Positions 10,151 through 18,901 of a DNA stretch of 25,847 bases are shown here, piece by piece. The stretch lies in assembly GCA_001970955.1 (NCBI GenBank), contig MPUH01001022.1, positions 1-25,847 of the forward strand, in the 5' to 3' direction. The notes below the pieces were generated by a model. The model ran no database searches. It saw only the letters and a program-made list of their open reading frames with translations, and was not told the origin of the DNA. The position numbers and the translations under genes were made by a program. Positions within the stretch are counted from its first letter, which is position 1. Every line of letters starts with the position of its first letter. The stretch comes from Stentor coeruleus. Its lineage: Eukaryota > Ciliophora > Heterotrichea > Heterotrichida > Stentoridae.

Positions 10151-10345
10151 TAAAACCTTGCTTTGTTGTCATCTGATTACATGATGTGCCTTAAGAAGAA
10201 GCTCAGGTATCAGCATAGACAAGATAAAGAACTATTGTCTTCATATTTAATAGAGTTCATGTTAAGGCAAAAAAATTTAAAGCGCAATGCCTTTCAGAAA
10301 ATGATTATAGTTATATCTAACTTATTTAACATTAACAATTATTAG
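10151..10345 (+). mobile_element. C-terminal relic of an ISXO2/Merlin-type (IS1595-like) DDE transposase
   Basis: An open frame of about 60 codons without a proper ATG at its start. It carries the closing block of ISXO2-like transposases: LKKKLRYQHRQ followed by a short gap, then LLSSYLIEFMLRQKN and AFQKMI. In that family the block follows the last catalytic residue and reads roughly (W)xxLKxxLR...LxxYLxEFMWRxxx...F. The expected W before LKKKLR and the W in EFMW are replaced (M/C and L), and the catalytic core upstream is not readable in any frame, so the copy is dead. Merlin elements are the eukaryotic members of this group. Terminal inverted repeats and target duplications were not found by eye. 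Confidence 0.65.
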
Positions 10346-10973
10346 ATTAGTAAAGTAAATGAATGTAGGTTTATATAGTTGTGTAATGGTTGATATTATC
10401 TATTAAGTAATTCATCTTTTCCGAATTTTTCCTTATAAATTTGACTTAATAAATGCTTGTAAACTCAGGAATAATCCTTATTTTACGTATTTTTCTTTGC
10501 TGATTTTTTTATTTTTAAAGGAAAGTATGATTTTACATATTTTCCACTTATATTTGCCTTGATGAAATAGGATTTTACCCTCCGGAATGATCGTTATGGC
10601 TACTATAGCCAAGAATTAGATTCGAAAACCTACCTAAATAAATTTTCAACTTTTTGACTCATTTCCATGAAGAATTTCCCTAATTGTATTATTTTTTAAC
10701 TTTTGCGAAATATGAAAACCATAAAACAGCTTCTACCTTACATTTATCACTAATAAATTAAAAAATTAAGCATCTTTTTCAAAAATTATAAATAGATAGT
10801 TCAATATGCATTCAATACTTAACTATACATTTACTTTATAATACTTTATGAACTTTTACATTAGATAAAATGAGATATTTATAACTATTTATATATAATT
10901 ATCTCTTAAAAGGCTAATAGAGATATTATAAGAAAAGTACATTTTAACTTTGAAAATTTAATCAAAATTAGTA

Positions 10974-12692
10974 TTAATGCTTAGTTAAATCAGGACGAAA
11001 TGTGCAATTTTTTAATTCGAGTAATTCGTTTACCTCCTTATTCTTTTTAGAACGCATTTCAGTTATTTTGCTTGCTGCTAAAAGTCTGTCATATAAGTTA
11101 TCAGATATAGCACTTCCTTTTTTGCCACTTAGATTTGGTGATTTAGGGCTAAGGTTAGATAATCTCTCCTTAGTCTTCTCAGTTTGTGGCCTTGGTTCTC
11201 TTCTTAAAAGATAAGCCCTATCATCAACATTCATCGATTTGACAATATTTTCTATTATTTGAAGGAATCCTTTAAAATCAATTTCTTCCTTAGTCATCTG
11301 TATACTCTCAAAAACCGGCTTCAGCAACTCTACTGTGCGTAAATCTAGCTTATCAATCGATATCGCATTCACAGAAATCTTCCCATCATTATCAGAATCC
11401 ATTGCACTAAAAAGTTTCTCATACTGTTTTTCTTTAAATTCATCAAATATTTTTTTGGTTTTTTCAGTAGTTTTCTGAGCACATGCATTAGCTTCCCAAA
11501 ACCTCATCTCTTCACTTGCTAATGACTGTCTTTCCTTCTTAGTCTCACTATCTTTGCTATACAAAATTTCCCATACTGGTTTGTCTCTTGGTTCAATCTT
11601 ACTCTCTGTAACTGGCATAAAAAACTTTTGTCCAGTTACTTCATCAATATTCGAATTTCTTGCTTGTCTAACTTCTTCAAGATTATCTTCAAACCTTTTC
11701 CTTGAGTTTAAAAGCCTTTCATAAACAGGTTCATGTGATTCTGAATTACGTTTTTTAGTTAAAGTAACATTTGGGGAAAATGAATATTGCTTTAAATCAT
11801 ATTCTCGCTTTATAAGGTTTTTTTCTTTAGCTTTATCTGCTTGGTCATATAAAGTGTCGTATATAGATTTTTCTGTTTCTCTTGTTCTTATCCCTGCGTT
11901 TATCTGAGGAGTAAAACTACACTCTTTTAACTTTTGCTCTTCATATTTTTGTCTCATTGCCTCGATTTTCTGCTTGGTCATTTCTGCTTTTCTAAAGAGA
12001 ATATCTTCAGGTTTTTCATAGTATCTTGGGGATATTAAACTTGACACTTTATTTATTGATGGGGCAAAAGTTAATTCTTTTGAATCTTGTTCTATTTGCT
12101 TTTTTTTCTTTTCTTCTGATGACTTTATTGCAGCTTCTTTCATTTTAATACCTTTAACATAAAGCCACTCGCCGTAGTTTATATTGTTGACTGCAGTTTT
12201 GCTTTTGTTGATATTTTCATTGTTCTTTGTGATATCTTTGGATTCATTGTGTTTTTTGCTTGTTTGGTATAATCTTTCGTATACATTTCCTGGTCTTTCG
12301 TATTTTGAGACAATTTTGCGAGATTTTTCGTTGATTTTTGGGGTGAATGAATCGAATTCGCCGAAATTTTTGGATTGACAGTGGGATCCTGGCCAATCTG
12401 ACCAATTGTCCATATCCCGTGCAATACTACTTTTTTTTTCTACCAACTCTTTGTTTTGCCTTATAAGTTTGCTCAGGGATTTCTGTAAAGAATGGTCTAA
12501 ATTATGCTTGGATGCAAACTCTAATGCAAGAAAACTAGGGTCATCATTTTCATGGATAGTTATGATATCTGTACGACCATCACCTATTTCTACTGTCATT
12601 ACTAAATACTCTTGATTTTTACTACCACTTGAGTTTAATGATTTTTCATGAAAGCAAATATCTTTGTCAGACAAATTTGTTGGATCTTCCAT
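10974..12692 (-). CDS. FxPxI-repeat protein with N-terminal ubiquitin-like segment and one EF-hand
   Basis: Predicted 572 residues ending in TAA. Residues about 29-78 (LVMTVEIGDGRTDIITIHEND, then FASKHNL) resemble the short ubiquitin-like fold seen at the start of many protist cytoskeletal proteins. A recurring module follows: a Phe-x-Pro-x-Ile/Val core (about 116, 209, 260, 305, 358 and 565) paired with a Tyr-Glu/Asp-x-Leu-type motif (YERLY, YDTLY, YERLL, WEILY, YDRLL). The stretches between are charged and helical. One EF-hand loop is seen at 432-443, DSDNDGKISVNA, with good calcium ligands at positions 1, 3 and 5 but Ala instead of Glu at 12, so affinity may be low. I do not know a named family; similar proteins are common in ciliates and oomycetes, and a structural or axonemal role is inferred. 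It diverges from the kinase gene. Confidence 0.85.
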   Translation of the reverse strand: MEDPTNLSDKDICFHEKSLNSSGSKNQEYLVMTVEIGDGRTDIITIHENDDPSFLALEFASKHNLDHSLQKSLSKLIRQNKELVEKKSSIARDMDNWSDWPGSHCQSKNFGEFDSFTPKINEKSRKIVSKYERPGNVYERLYQTSKKHNESKDITKNNENINKSKTAVNNINYGEWLYVKGIKMKEAAIKSSEEKKKKQIEQDSKELTFAPSINKVSSLISPRYYEKPEDILFRKAEMTKQKIEAMRQKYEEQKLKECSFTPQINAGIRTRETEKSIYDTLYDQADKAKEKNLIKREYDLKQYSFSPNVTLTKKRNSESHEPVYERLLNSRKRFEDNLEEVRQARNSNIDEVTGQKFFMPVTESKIEPRDKPVWEILYSKDSETKKERQSLASEEMRFWEANACAQKTTEKTKKIFDEFKEKQYEKLFSAMDSDNDGKISVNAISIDKLDLRTVELLKPVFESIQMTKEEIDFKGFLQIIENIVKSMNVDDRAYLLRREPRPQTEKTKERLSNLSPKSPNLSGKKGSAISDNLYDRLLAASKITEMRSKKNKEVNELLELKNCTFRPDLTKH

Positions 12693-13184
12693 TAAAAATT
12701 TAAACTATATTAGAAATTGTTTGGCAGAGTTTTAAATGAGATAATGAGGAAATATAAAGTGGATAAAATAATAATTAATTTATTGTAGAAATATATTGCA
12801 AAAAGTTCATTAACTAACAAGAAAAAATAAATTACAAGGTTACCAATTCTAGTACTGCTAGTCTTTAAAACATTTTTAATCATCTTTCTCACATACATTA
12901 GCTTTTTGTATTCATAATATTTTGCAGATATATTTATACTTAATACTAAATTTTAGTATGTCAAAAGTTTAAAAATTATCAAGCTAAGGGAAAATTTAAG
13001 CAAATTCAATATCCAAGAGTTTTATTATAGAATATAAGTCTTTAATATTTTCAAAAAGCACAGCATATATATTAAAATCATCACAGGCCCATAATTCTAT
13101 GATTTAAACTATTTAGACATTCTATTATCTTTTTCTGTATTAGATATTAATAAAAACTCGATATTAAATTCATCAAAAATATAA
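12693..13184. promoter_or_regulatory. Divergent spacer between FxPxI/EF-hand and kinase genes
   Basis: A 492-bp AT-rich region between two divergent start codons, so it must hold both promoters. No defined element was recognised. A 62-codon minus-strand frame at 12710-12898 encodes a hydrophobic, low-complexity peptide and is most likely chance. Confidence 0.45.
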
Positions 13185-15761
13185 ATGGAAAATTACTCAG
13201 AAAGGGACCTTAACCTTGACAAAGCCAGAGTGCTTTATAACAGACAAAATAAAATCATAATTTATCACACTCGGTTATCAAATGGCAAAGAAATAGTAGT
13301 AAAAAAGCAAATGATTTCAAATCTAGATGAAGGGAATAACTTACTTCGTGAAGGTTATGCCATGGCCCTTCTTCATCATCATTCAATCATAAAAATTCAC
13401 TCAACTCTACTTGGAGGTTCAATAAAAGGCGCATTCGATTATATTTTGTTAATCATGGATTATTATCCTGAAGGTGATTTAGAAAATGAAATCAAAAGAA
13501 GAATAAGCCTAAATGAAAAATGGAATGACGATGAGCTTAACTTAATTTTCTTTAATCTTATTGAAGGATTTGCATATATGCAGGAAAATAATATAGCTCA
13601 TCGAGATATAAAACCTCAGAATATTCTGAAGAATGGAAACATTTATGTGATATCTGATTTTGGAAATGCATTCAAAACTGAAAAAAAATTATCGGATATT
13701 GCAGGTACTCCAGCTTATTTAAGTCCAAACCTTAGAAAAGCATATCAAAATTATCATAAAGGGTTTTCATTAGAGAATTTTGATCATAATGCTTTTAAAT
13801 CTGATGTTTTTTCTTTAGGCTTAGTTTTCCTTTATATGGCATCGTTAGAGAGCATTTTGGACCTTGCAACTACTGATGAAACAGTTTATTTGGAAAACTT
13901 AGCAAAGAAAATTAATAGACTTACTTGTAATCAGGAAATAATATATTTGATAGGTAGGATGCTAGCATTTAATGAAGAAAATAGGCCTGATTTTCTTGAT
14001 GTTGCAGATTATTATAATCTTAATACCAATGCATGCTCAATTGAGATAAAAGACAAAAAAATTGAAAGTGATCTTCCAAAAAGTGGAATCAATATGAATT
14101 ATTTTACTAATGTCACTGATGGCAATCAAAATAATATTGTATCTTATTCTGAAAATAATAGCTATAACGGATATGCTTATATTTATGATAATCCAAATAC
14201 AAATTATATTAATAGAATTGAAAACCAGCAGTTTTATAACCCTGATAGAATTCAAGGATTTGAAAATTATTATTCTTCAAACAACTATTATATGATGAAT
14301 CAAGTCTTATATCAATTTCAAAATTGTGATATATTAAGAGAGTTTAAAAATATCATTAGCAACCCATTAAAAATGAATTTTAAATGGAAGGTTTGGGTAA
14401 ATGAAGAGTATTTAAAAAATAAAATATTAGAAAATATGAAAAAATGGATGATAGAACTTGATGAAAGTTCTTTATCAATTGTGATGAAGTTAAAAGCAAA
14501 GTTTAGGATTTGTATTTGGGAGTTTTATTACAAGTGCAAAATTTGTGATTCGCCTATCATGGATATTCAAACAGCAAAGAAATCTTCTTGCTTGGGATAT
14601 TTACATGTAGATTGTATTAAGAAGTGTGCGAGATATTATAGAGACAATTCTTACATTTCAATAAATTTTTATTGCATAACATGCACAAAAATGCATTGTT
14701 TTGATTTCAAGTACTTTAACTTGTGCCAAAACTGTCATATAAAGTGCACTTATTTCAAGCATTTTGTAAATAATTATATCTGTTTGGACTGCTTAAAATA
14801 TCTATCAGGATTTCCAAGTTATTATATACAATTAAGTACTTATTTCACAGAAATGGATGGAAATCAATATGATTTGTGTTTTTATTGTAATTCTTTTGCA
14901 GAGTTGCTTAATAATGAATCTTTTCAAGTATGCTATAATTGTGCTATAAATTTATTAGAAAACATGATATTTAAAAACAAAGAAGTGATTGATCTTAATT
15001 CATTAAATGAAGAAAGTAATTGTGAAAATAATTTGAACACAAAAAATATATTCAGTGATCCAGAAAATAAACCAGATGAAGCTGAAGAAAAATCTAGAAA
15101 AAACATATTCAATGATCCAGAAAATAAACTAGATGAAGCTGAAGAAAAATCTAGAAAAAATATATTCAGTGATCCAGAAAATAAACCAGATGAAGCTGAA
15201 GAAAAATCTAGAAAAAATAGTGAGAGTAGTATTTCAAAAAGCAATATTAAATTAAAAAGCAGTAAGATATTAAATCCAAAGCATTCACCTAAATTTATAG
15301 TTGAAAACAGTGAGATATTAAATCCAAAACATTTACCTGAATTAACAGTTGAAAACAGTGAGATATTAAGTCCAAAGCATTTACCTGAATTAATAGTTGA
15401 AAACAGTAATACTTCAAAGGATGATATTTTAAATAGCCTAAAACATAATATTGCACCTGAAAACTTAGAAAATCCTCAACCTACAAGTAAAAAGTCTTTA
15501 AAAAAAAACAATTTTAATAAAAAAAGATCTTCCGAAAAGAATAGTAAAGAACCACATGAAAATACTTCTACAGAAATAGAAACAGCTCAAGAGAAAATTG
15601 ATACTAAAAGTGAAAAAGAAAAATATCAAGTTAATGAAAAAATTGATACTAAAATTGTAAAAGAAAAAGGCGAAGAGCAAAAAAAAGCTAAAGCTAATAC
15701 TAATACTAAACCAAAAACCAATTACAATGTTAGCATAAAAAAATCAATAAAAAAAAAATAA
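13185..15761 (+). CDS. Protein kinase-like protein with Cys-rich region and repeat-rich tail
   Basis: Predicted 858 residues ending in TAA. Residues about 12-285 form a kinase domain: a lysine at VVKK (40/41), an alpha-C glutamate near 56, HRDIKPQN at 139-146, DFG at 158-160 and GTPAYLSP at 174-181. The catalytic residues are present, so activity is plausible, but the glycine-rich loop is not recognisable and the usual APE reads SPN. An N/Y-rich linker follows. At about 450-595 there is a Cys/His-rich region with many CxxC pairs (CKIC, CITC, CQNC, CLDC, CFYC, CYNC), suggesting several zinc sites, RING- or B-box-like but not assignable. The tail is highly charged, with three 19-residue and three 16-residue repeats and a lysine-rich end. 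The kinase-zinc combination hints at signalling with ubiquitin-like functions, an inference only. Codon use is more A/T-biased than in the left-hand genes. Confidence 0.85.
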   Translation: MENYSERDLNLDKARVLYNRQNKIIIYHTRLSNGKEIVVKKQMISNLDEGNNLLREGYAMALLHHHSIIKIHSTLLGGSIKGAFDYILLIMDYYPEGDLENEIKRRISLNEKWNDDELNLIFFNLIEGFAYMQENNIAHRDIKPQNILKNGNIYVISDFGNAFKTEKKLSDIAGTPAYLSPNLRKAYQNYHKGFSLENFDHNAFKSDVFSLGLVFLYMASLESILDLATTDETVYLENLAKKINRLTCNQEIIYLIGRMLAFNEENRPDFLDVADYYNLNTNACSIEIKDKKIESDLPKSGINMNYFTNVTDGNQNNIVSYSENNSYNGYAYIYDNPNTNYINRIENQQFYNPDRIQGFENYYSSNNYYMMNQVLYQFQNCDILREFKNIISNPLKMNFKWKVWVNEEYLKNKILENMKKWMIELDESSLSIVMKLKAKFRICIWEFYYKCKICDSPIMDIQTAKKSSCLGYLHVDCIKKCARYYRDNSYISINFYCITCTKMHCFDFKYFNLCQNCHIKCTYFKHFVNNYICLDCLKYLSGFPSYYIQLSTYFTEMDGNQYDLCFYCNSFAELLNNESFQVCYNCAINLLENMIFKNKEVIDLNSLNEESNCENNLNTKNIFSDPENKPDEAEEKSRKNIFNDPENKLDEAEEKSRKNIFSDPENKPDEAEEKSRKNSESSISKSNIKLKSSKILNPKHSPKFIVENSEILNPKHLPELTVENSEILSPKHLPELIVENSNTSKDDILNSLKHNIAPENLENPQPTSKKSLKKNNFNKKRSSEKNSKEPHENTSTEIETAQEKIDTKSEKEKYQVNEKIDTKIVKEKGEEQKKAKANTNTKPKTNYNVSIKKSIKKK
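15045..15215 (+). repeat. Three tandem 57-bp coding repeats
   Basis: Three consecutive 57-bp units (15045-15101, 15102-15158, 15159-15215) inside the kinase-like gene. Each encodes the 19-residue unit NIFSDPENKPDEAEEKSRK, with the second differing by S to N and P to L. The units are nearly identical at DNA level, pointing to recent expansion; copy number may vary among strains or be miscounted in assembly. Confidence 0.95.
15261..15404 (+). repeat. Three tandem 48-bp coding repeats
   Basis: Three 48-bp units (15261-15308, 15309-15356, 15357-15404) in the same tail. They encode a 16-residue unit of the form SEILNPKHLPELxVEN. The first unit is the most diverged (SKILNPKHSPKFIVEN). They keep the reading frame and are unrelated in sequence to the 57-bp set. 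Confidence 0.93.
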
Positions 15762-16511
15762 TAAATAAGACGCAAACGTATAAAAAATAAAAGCCTTAGT
15801 TAATTTTGCCTTATTATGTTTAATACCTCATAAATTATTTATTATACATATTAAAGTCTAAATCGTTTCGAAAAATAATTCCATGATTTTAATAGAAATA
15901 GATATTCCATATAGCAATTGTTGGGCACTTTCTAGGAGTCTAGAAATATTGAAGATGCTTTTAAAAGTATAAGTAATATTATAAAAATAGATGTTTTCTT
16001 GTGCACTGATGCATTGGATTTAAATATAAAGACCATATAAAATTTAAATAAAAAAAATTGAGGAATCTTTATTCTTTTAGTCCGCTCAGTTATCTGATCA
16101 AAATAAGAGGTAACGCATATGAATTTGATAACAAAGAAATTGATTTGCCTAGTCCCAAACATAGAAATTATGATTTTTTTTTCATTATGGGTTAAAAGAA
16201 TTCGCCTATTTCAGAATTTTAATAAGATGAAAAGAAGAAACGCTGTTAGAGAGTGGCTTCCAGCACAAAAAAAGTATCAAAAAAGAGCAAAATACTGGAA
16301 AGAGCAAACACTCATGGTTTATATTTTCCTTATCATTAAGATTAGATAGAGTACAATTTTATTGAAAAACTCATTATAGCACTCTTATTAGAAATACATT
16401 ATCTAGTGACATTTTCCTATGATTTCTAAGTATAATAAATAGGTTTGAAGTTTTTAACTCTGTAAATCTACTACTTGATATTACCCTTTCCCTCTTCGGG
16501 TTTATACAGCT

Positions 16512-17010
16512 GAAAGACATAACTCACCATTAATTTATGTCAATTCTCGCAGAACTAAAACTTTTAATAGCATGAAACAGTTACTTATTGTCTTGGTACC
16601 CCAGATGGCTATGCTTTGAACTTCTTCATTATAACCAAATATTGCATTAACCAGAAATTAAATCTTGGGAGAGATTTATCCTCGATCAAAGGTCTTTCCT
16701 GTTCTTATTCTCTCTGCAATGCATAAGAATTAAACTTTACCTGGTGGTTAGAAAAAGATCACATTTGGGGTGGCCCAAGGATCAGAAATGGCCTGATCTA
16801 AGCGCTGGATACAGATAACGGCCTATTATTAGATAAACTCAGAAATCAATTTTTTTGCAGCATCTAGGAAGAATGGAAAGTTATCTTTGGAGAATTAACC
16901 ACAGAAGGTAAAACAGATTTAGTTTCTTTGAGAAATATTTCATGGAAGTAAAAATACTCTTAGAAAGGCTTAGCTTACAACTTGATTAATTTTATTGAGT
17001 ATATTTGAGT
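16512..17010 (+). pseudogene. GC-richer coding-like trace with internal stops
   Basis: This stretch is visibly less AT-rich than its surroundings. One frame (codons in phase with 16595) reads protein-like segments, for example TPDGYALNFFIITKYC, TWWLEKDHIWGGPRIRNG and EEWKVIFGELTTEGKTD, over about 165 codons. It is interrupted by about nine stops, all TAA or TAG, with TGA only at its ends. No GT...AG pair of heterotrich size removes the stops. I cannot name a family. It is probably a decayed gene; chance is not excluded, since TAA and TAG are common in AT-rich DNA and the frame was picked after looking. Confidence 0.25.
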
Positions 17011-17540
17011 ATTAGGCTTAAAATTTAACTATCTAATAAAAAGCTATGTTTAATTAAGGCTCAGTTTTTGGTTGATTACTTATGTTATTTTATTTCCGAT
17101 AATAATCGAAATATAACCCAAAAATATTAGTCTCCATATTAAAGCATAGAAAAAATAGCATCAATGAATAAGAATGAAAGTTAAAATAAAAAATAAGTGG
17201 TAATTTACTGTCATTAAATACTCAACTAATATTATATCAGGTATTTTTATACTATTACTCGTAAATAATTAATAATCAATATAACATCATAAAATTAAGA
17301 CGATTAATAGATACGAAATAGAAATAAACCAAATAATATGCGAATGAAATAACAAAAGCTTTTTCATTGACAAAAATCGTTTTATCAATGAAGAATTTGA
17401 AAAAACACGTAAAACAAGAAATAATAAAAATCAACAAAGGAATAAAAAGTTCATTACAAAAATATAATAAAAAAGAAAAAAATTAGCAAATGCTGGACAA
17501 TAGTCAAGCGATAATTCCTAAATGATACTAAAAGATGATC

Positions 17541-17675
17541 ACTAATAAAACAACTAGTTTAATAAGAAAAGCATAAAACCATGAAATTATTAAAGTCCAA
17601 GATTTCTNACTAATAAAACAACTAGTTTAATAAGAAAAGCATAAAACCATGAAATTATTAAAGTCCAAGATTTCT
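17541..17675. repeat. 67-bp perfect direct duplication flanking one N
   Basis: Bases 17541-17607 and 17609-17675 are identical, separated only by the single N at 17608. This is what results when two contigs with overlapping ends are joined through a placeholder base without merging the overlap. It is more likely an assembly artefact than a biological repeat. Confidence 0.9.
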
Positions 17676-17791
17676 AGAAAGTAAAAAAAATAATATGCAA
17701 AATCTAACATAAAAGAATATAATTCTCATCATCCCAGTTTATTTGTATGTATTTTACTTAGATTAATTTCCATTTCTGATTATACTTAGAA

Positions 17792-18901
17792 TTATTTTTT
17801 AGATTCAATTGCTCTTCTATAACAACCAAAGCAATAATCTCCACAGTCAGTACAAATTATACGAGAACTAGCTAAAGGAATAGCTATAACATTTTTTTTA
17901 CATAATGGGCATTCTTGAAGAGTTTGAGAAGGCGGATTTTTCACAAAAGCTATTTTTGGATGTATTATAAATTTGCATATAGTACATATAAACTCACTAT
18001 ATCTTATAACATGATTGTCTTTTAAACTTATAAGCGATGAGCATTCCAAGCAATTTCTATATGTTTATTACTGAAATTTTTTATTAGATTTGCCCTCAAA
18101 AGCAACAAGATTTTTCCCTTCAATTTCCTCTTTAAAAGATGGTTCAGGATTCTTAAGCGTTATTTCACTTGCTTCACTTTCTAAGATTTTTTCACTATTT
18201 AAAGCTAGTTCACCTATTGCTCTAACAATTTTTTTCATTTTTTCACCTTTTTGTTGTTTTATATCTTCTCTAATTTGTGATAAATATATTTCTCGGTCCT
18301 TCTTTTTATCATTTAAGTTTAGATCTTTTGATGTCTTTTTCTCTTCTAAGTCCATTTCTTCATTATCTAATTCTTCTATGCCTTTAGTAAGCATTTCATC
18401 TAAATTATACTTTTGGCCTTGCATGTGGATTTCAGAATAAAATTGGCTAATTTTATCAATTTCTATTTGCGCTTCAGGAATTTCTGCACTAGAGCCCAAA
18501 TCATGAACTTTTTTAATGAATTCTACTTTTACTGTTAAACCTTTATTTATCTTATCTTCTAAGTACTTATAGCTTTTTAAAACTTCATCAAGTTCTTTGA
18601 TAATTTCATCTGACCTACTTTGAATTAGAGAAAAAAATTGTTGTGTTGCTGAAAGGTTGAATGCCTTAAGTGTTTCGATTTGTTCATAACACTTTTTTAA
18701 GTTTAATAATGCTATTTCACTCTCTTCAGACGTAAGTCTCTGGTAAAAATAATCAATTTTACAATGCTGAGTGCAAGATGAATGCAAAGCTATATGAGTA
18801 GAGCACCAAGATGAAGGTAAAAAGCAGCTATTACAGACAGCAATAACATTATCACTGCATGACTTAAAAGAACATGAATTTTGACTTTGAAAAGCACCCA
18901 T
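17792..18901 (-). CDS. B-box/zinc-ribbon coiled-coil protein, two exons
   Basis: Exon 1 is 18901-18072 and exon 2 is 18056-17792, joined over a 15-nt intron, giving about 364 residues and ending in TAA. The N-terminus, about 10-50, is Cys/His-rich in a B-box-like order (CSFKSC, CNSC, WCSTHIALHSSC, QHC). A long charged coiled coil follows, about 55-250. The C-terminal part, after the splice, has further CxxC pairs: CLEC (completed by the splice), CTIC, CPLC, CTDC and CFGC, probably two zinc ribbons or a RING-like fold. The order B-box, coiled coil, zinc domain recalls TRIM proteins with the parts rearranged; ubiquitin-ligase function is not demonstrable. The start ATG at 18901 is first in frame. 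Exon 2 has no ATG, which supports splicing. Confidence 0.85.
18057..18071 (-). other. 15-nt spliceosomal intron
   Basis: On the minus strand the intron reads GTAATAAACATATAG. It carries a TAA stop (18068-18070) in the exon 1 frame. Removing it joins CA to A, making a Gln codon, and continues directly into NCLECSS, completing a CxxC pair. The length matches the 15-16-nt introns known in Stentor and Blepharisma and is the main evidence for a heterotrich source. Confidence 0.9.

Larger units (their letters stand above)
9122..10973. other. AT-rich gap with transposase relics
   Basis: About 1.85 kb between the Myb 5' end and the 3' end of the FxPxI/EF-hand gene. It contains the transposase fragment at 10151-10345 and a weaker coding trace at 9440-9684, listed separately. 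A short perfect inverted repeat, TGGCTA-CTA-TAGCCA, lies at 10597-10611 in a locally GC-richer patch (10560-10640); it could form a small hairpin but fits no RNA family I can name. Elsewhere no frame, tRNA or repeat stands out. Confidence 0.5.
15762..17791. other. 2-kb gap without an intact gene
   Basis: Between the 3' end of the kinase-like gene and the 3' end of the B-box gene. It holds a coding-like but broken trace at about 16512-17010 and the duplication around the N at 17608, listed separately. At 15990-16340 overlapping short frames on both strands (about 76 codons each) give low-complexity peptides with no recognisable motif. From 17010 to 17540 the sequence is very AT-rich; a 51-codon frame near 17340-17490 is lysine-rich and unconvincing. 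Confidence 0.45.

Noticed and set aside
10560-10640. Possible small RNA (hairpin plus a C-box-like TGATGAAA)
   Set aside because: No matching D box (CTGA) at a suitable distance and no similarity to an snRNA or snoRNA I can recall.
12710-12898. 62-codon minus-strand frame with hydrophobic runs
   Set aside because: AT-driven composition (I, L, F, Y, N, K), located in a divergent promoter region, with no motif.
15932-16349. Overlapping 76-codon frames on both strands
   Set aside because: They overlap each other, are rich in AT-driven residues and show no recognisable domain or heterotrich intron linking them to other exons.
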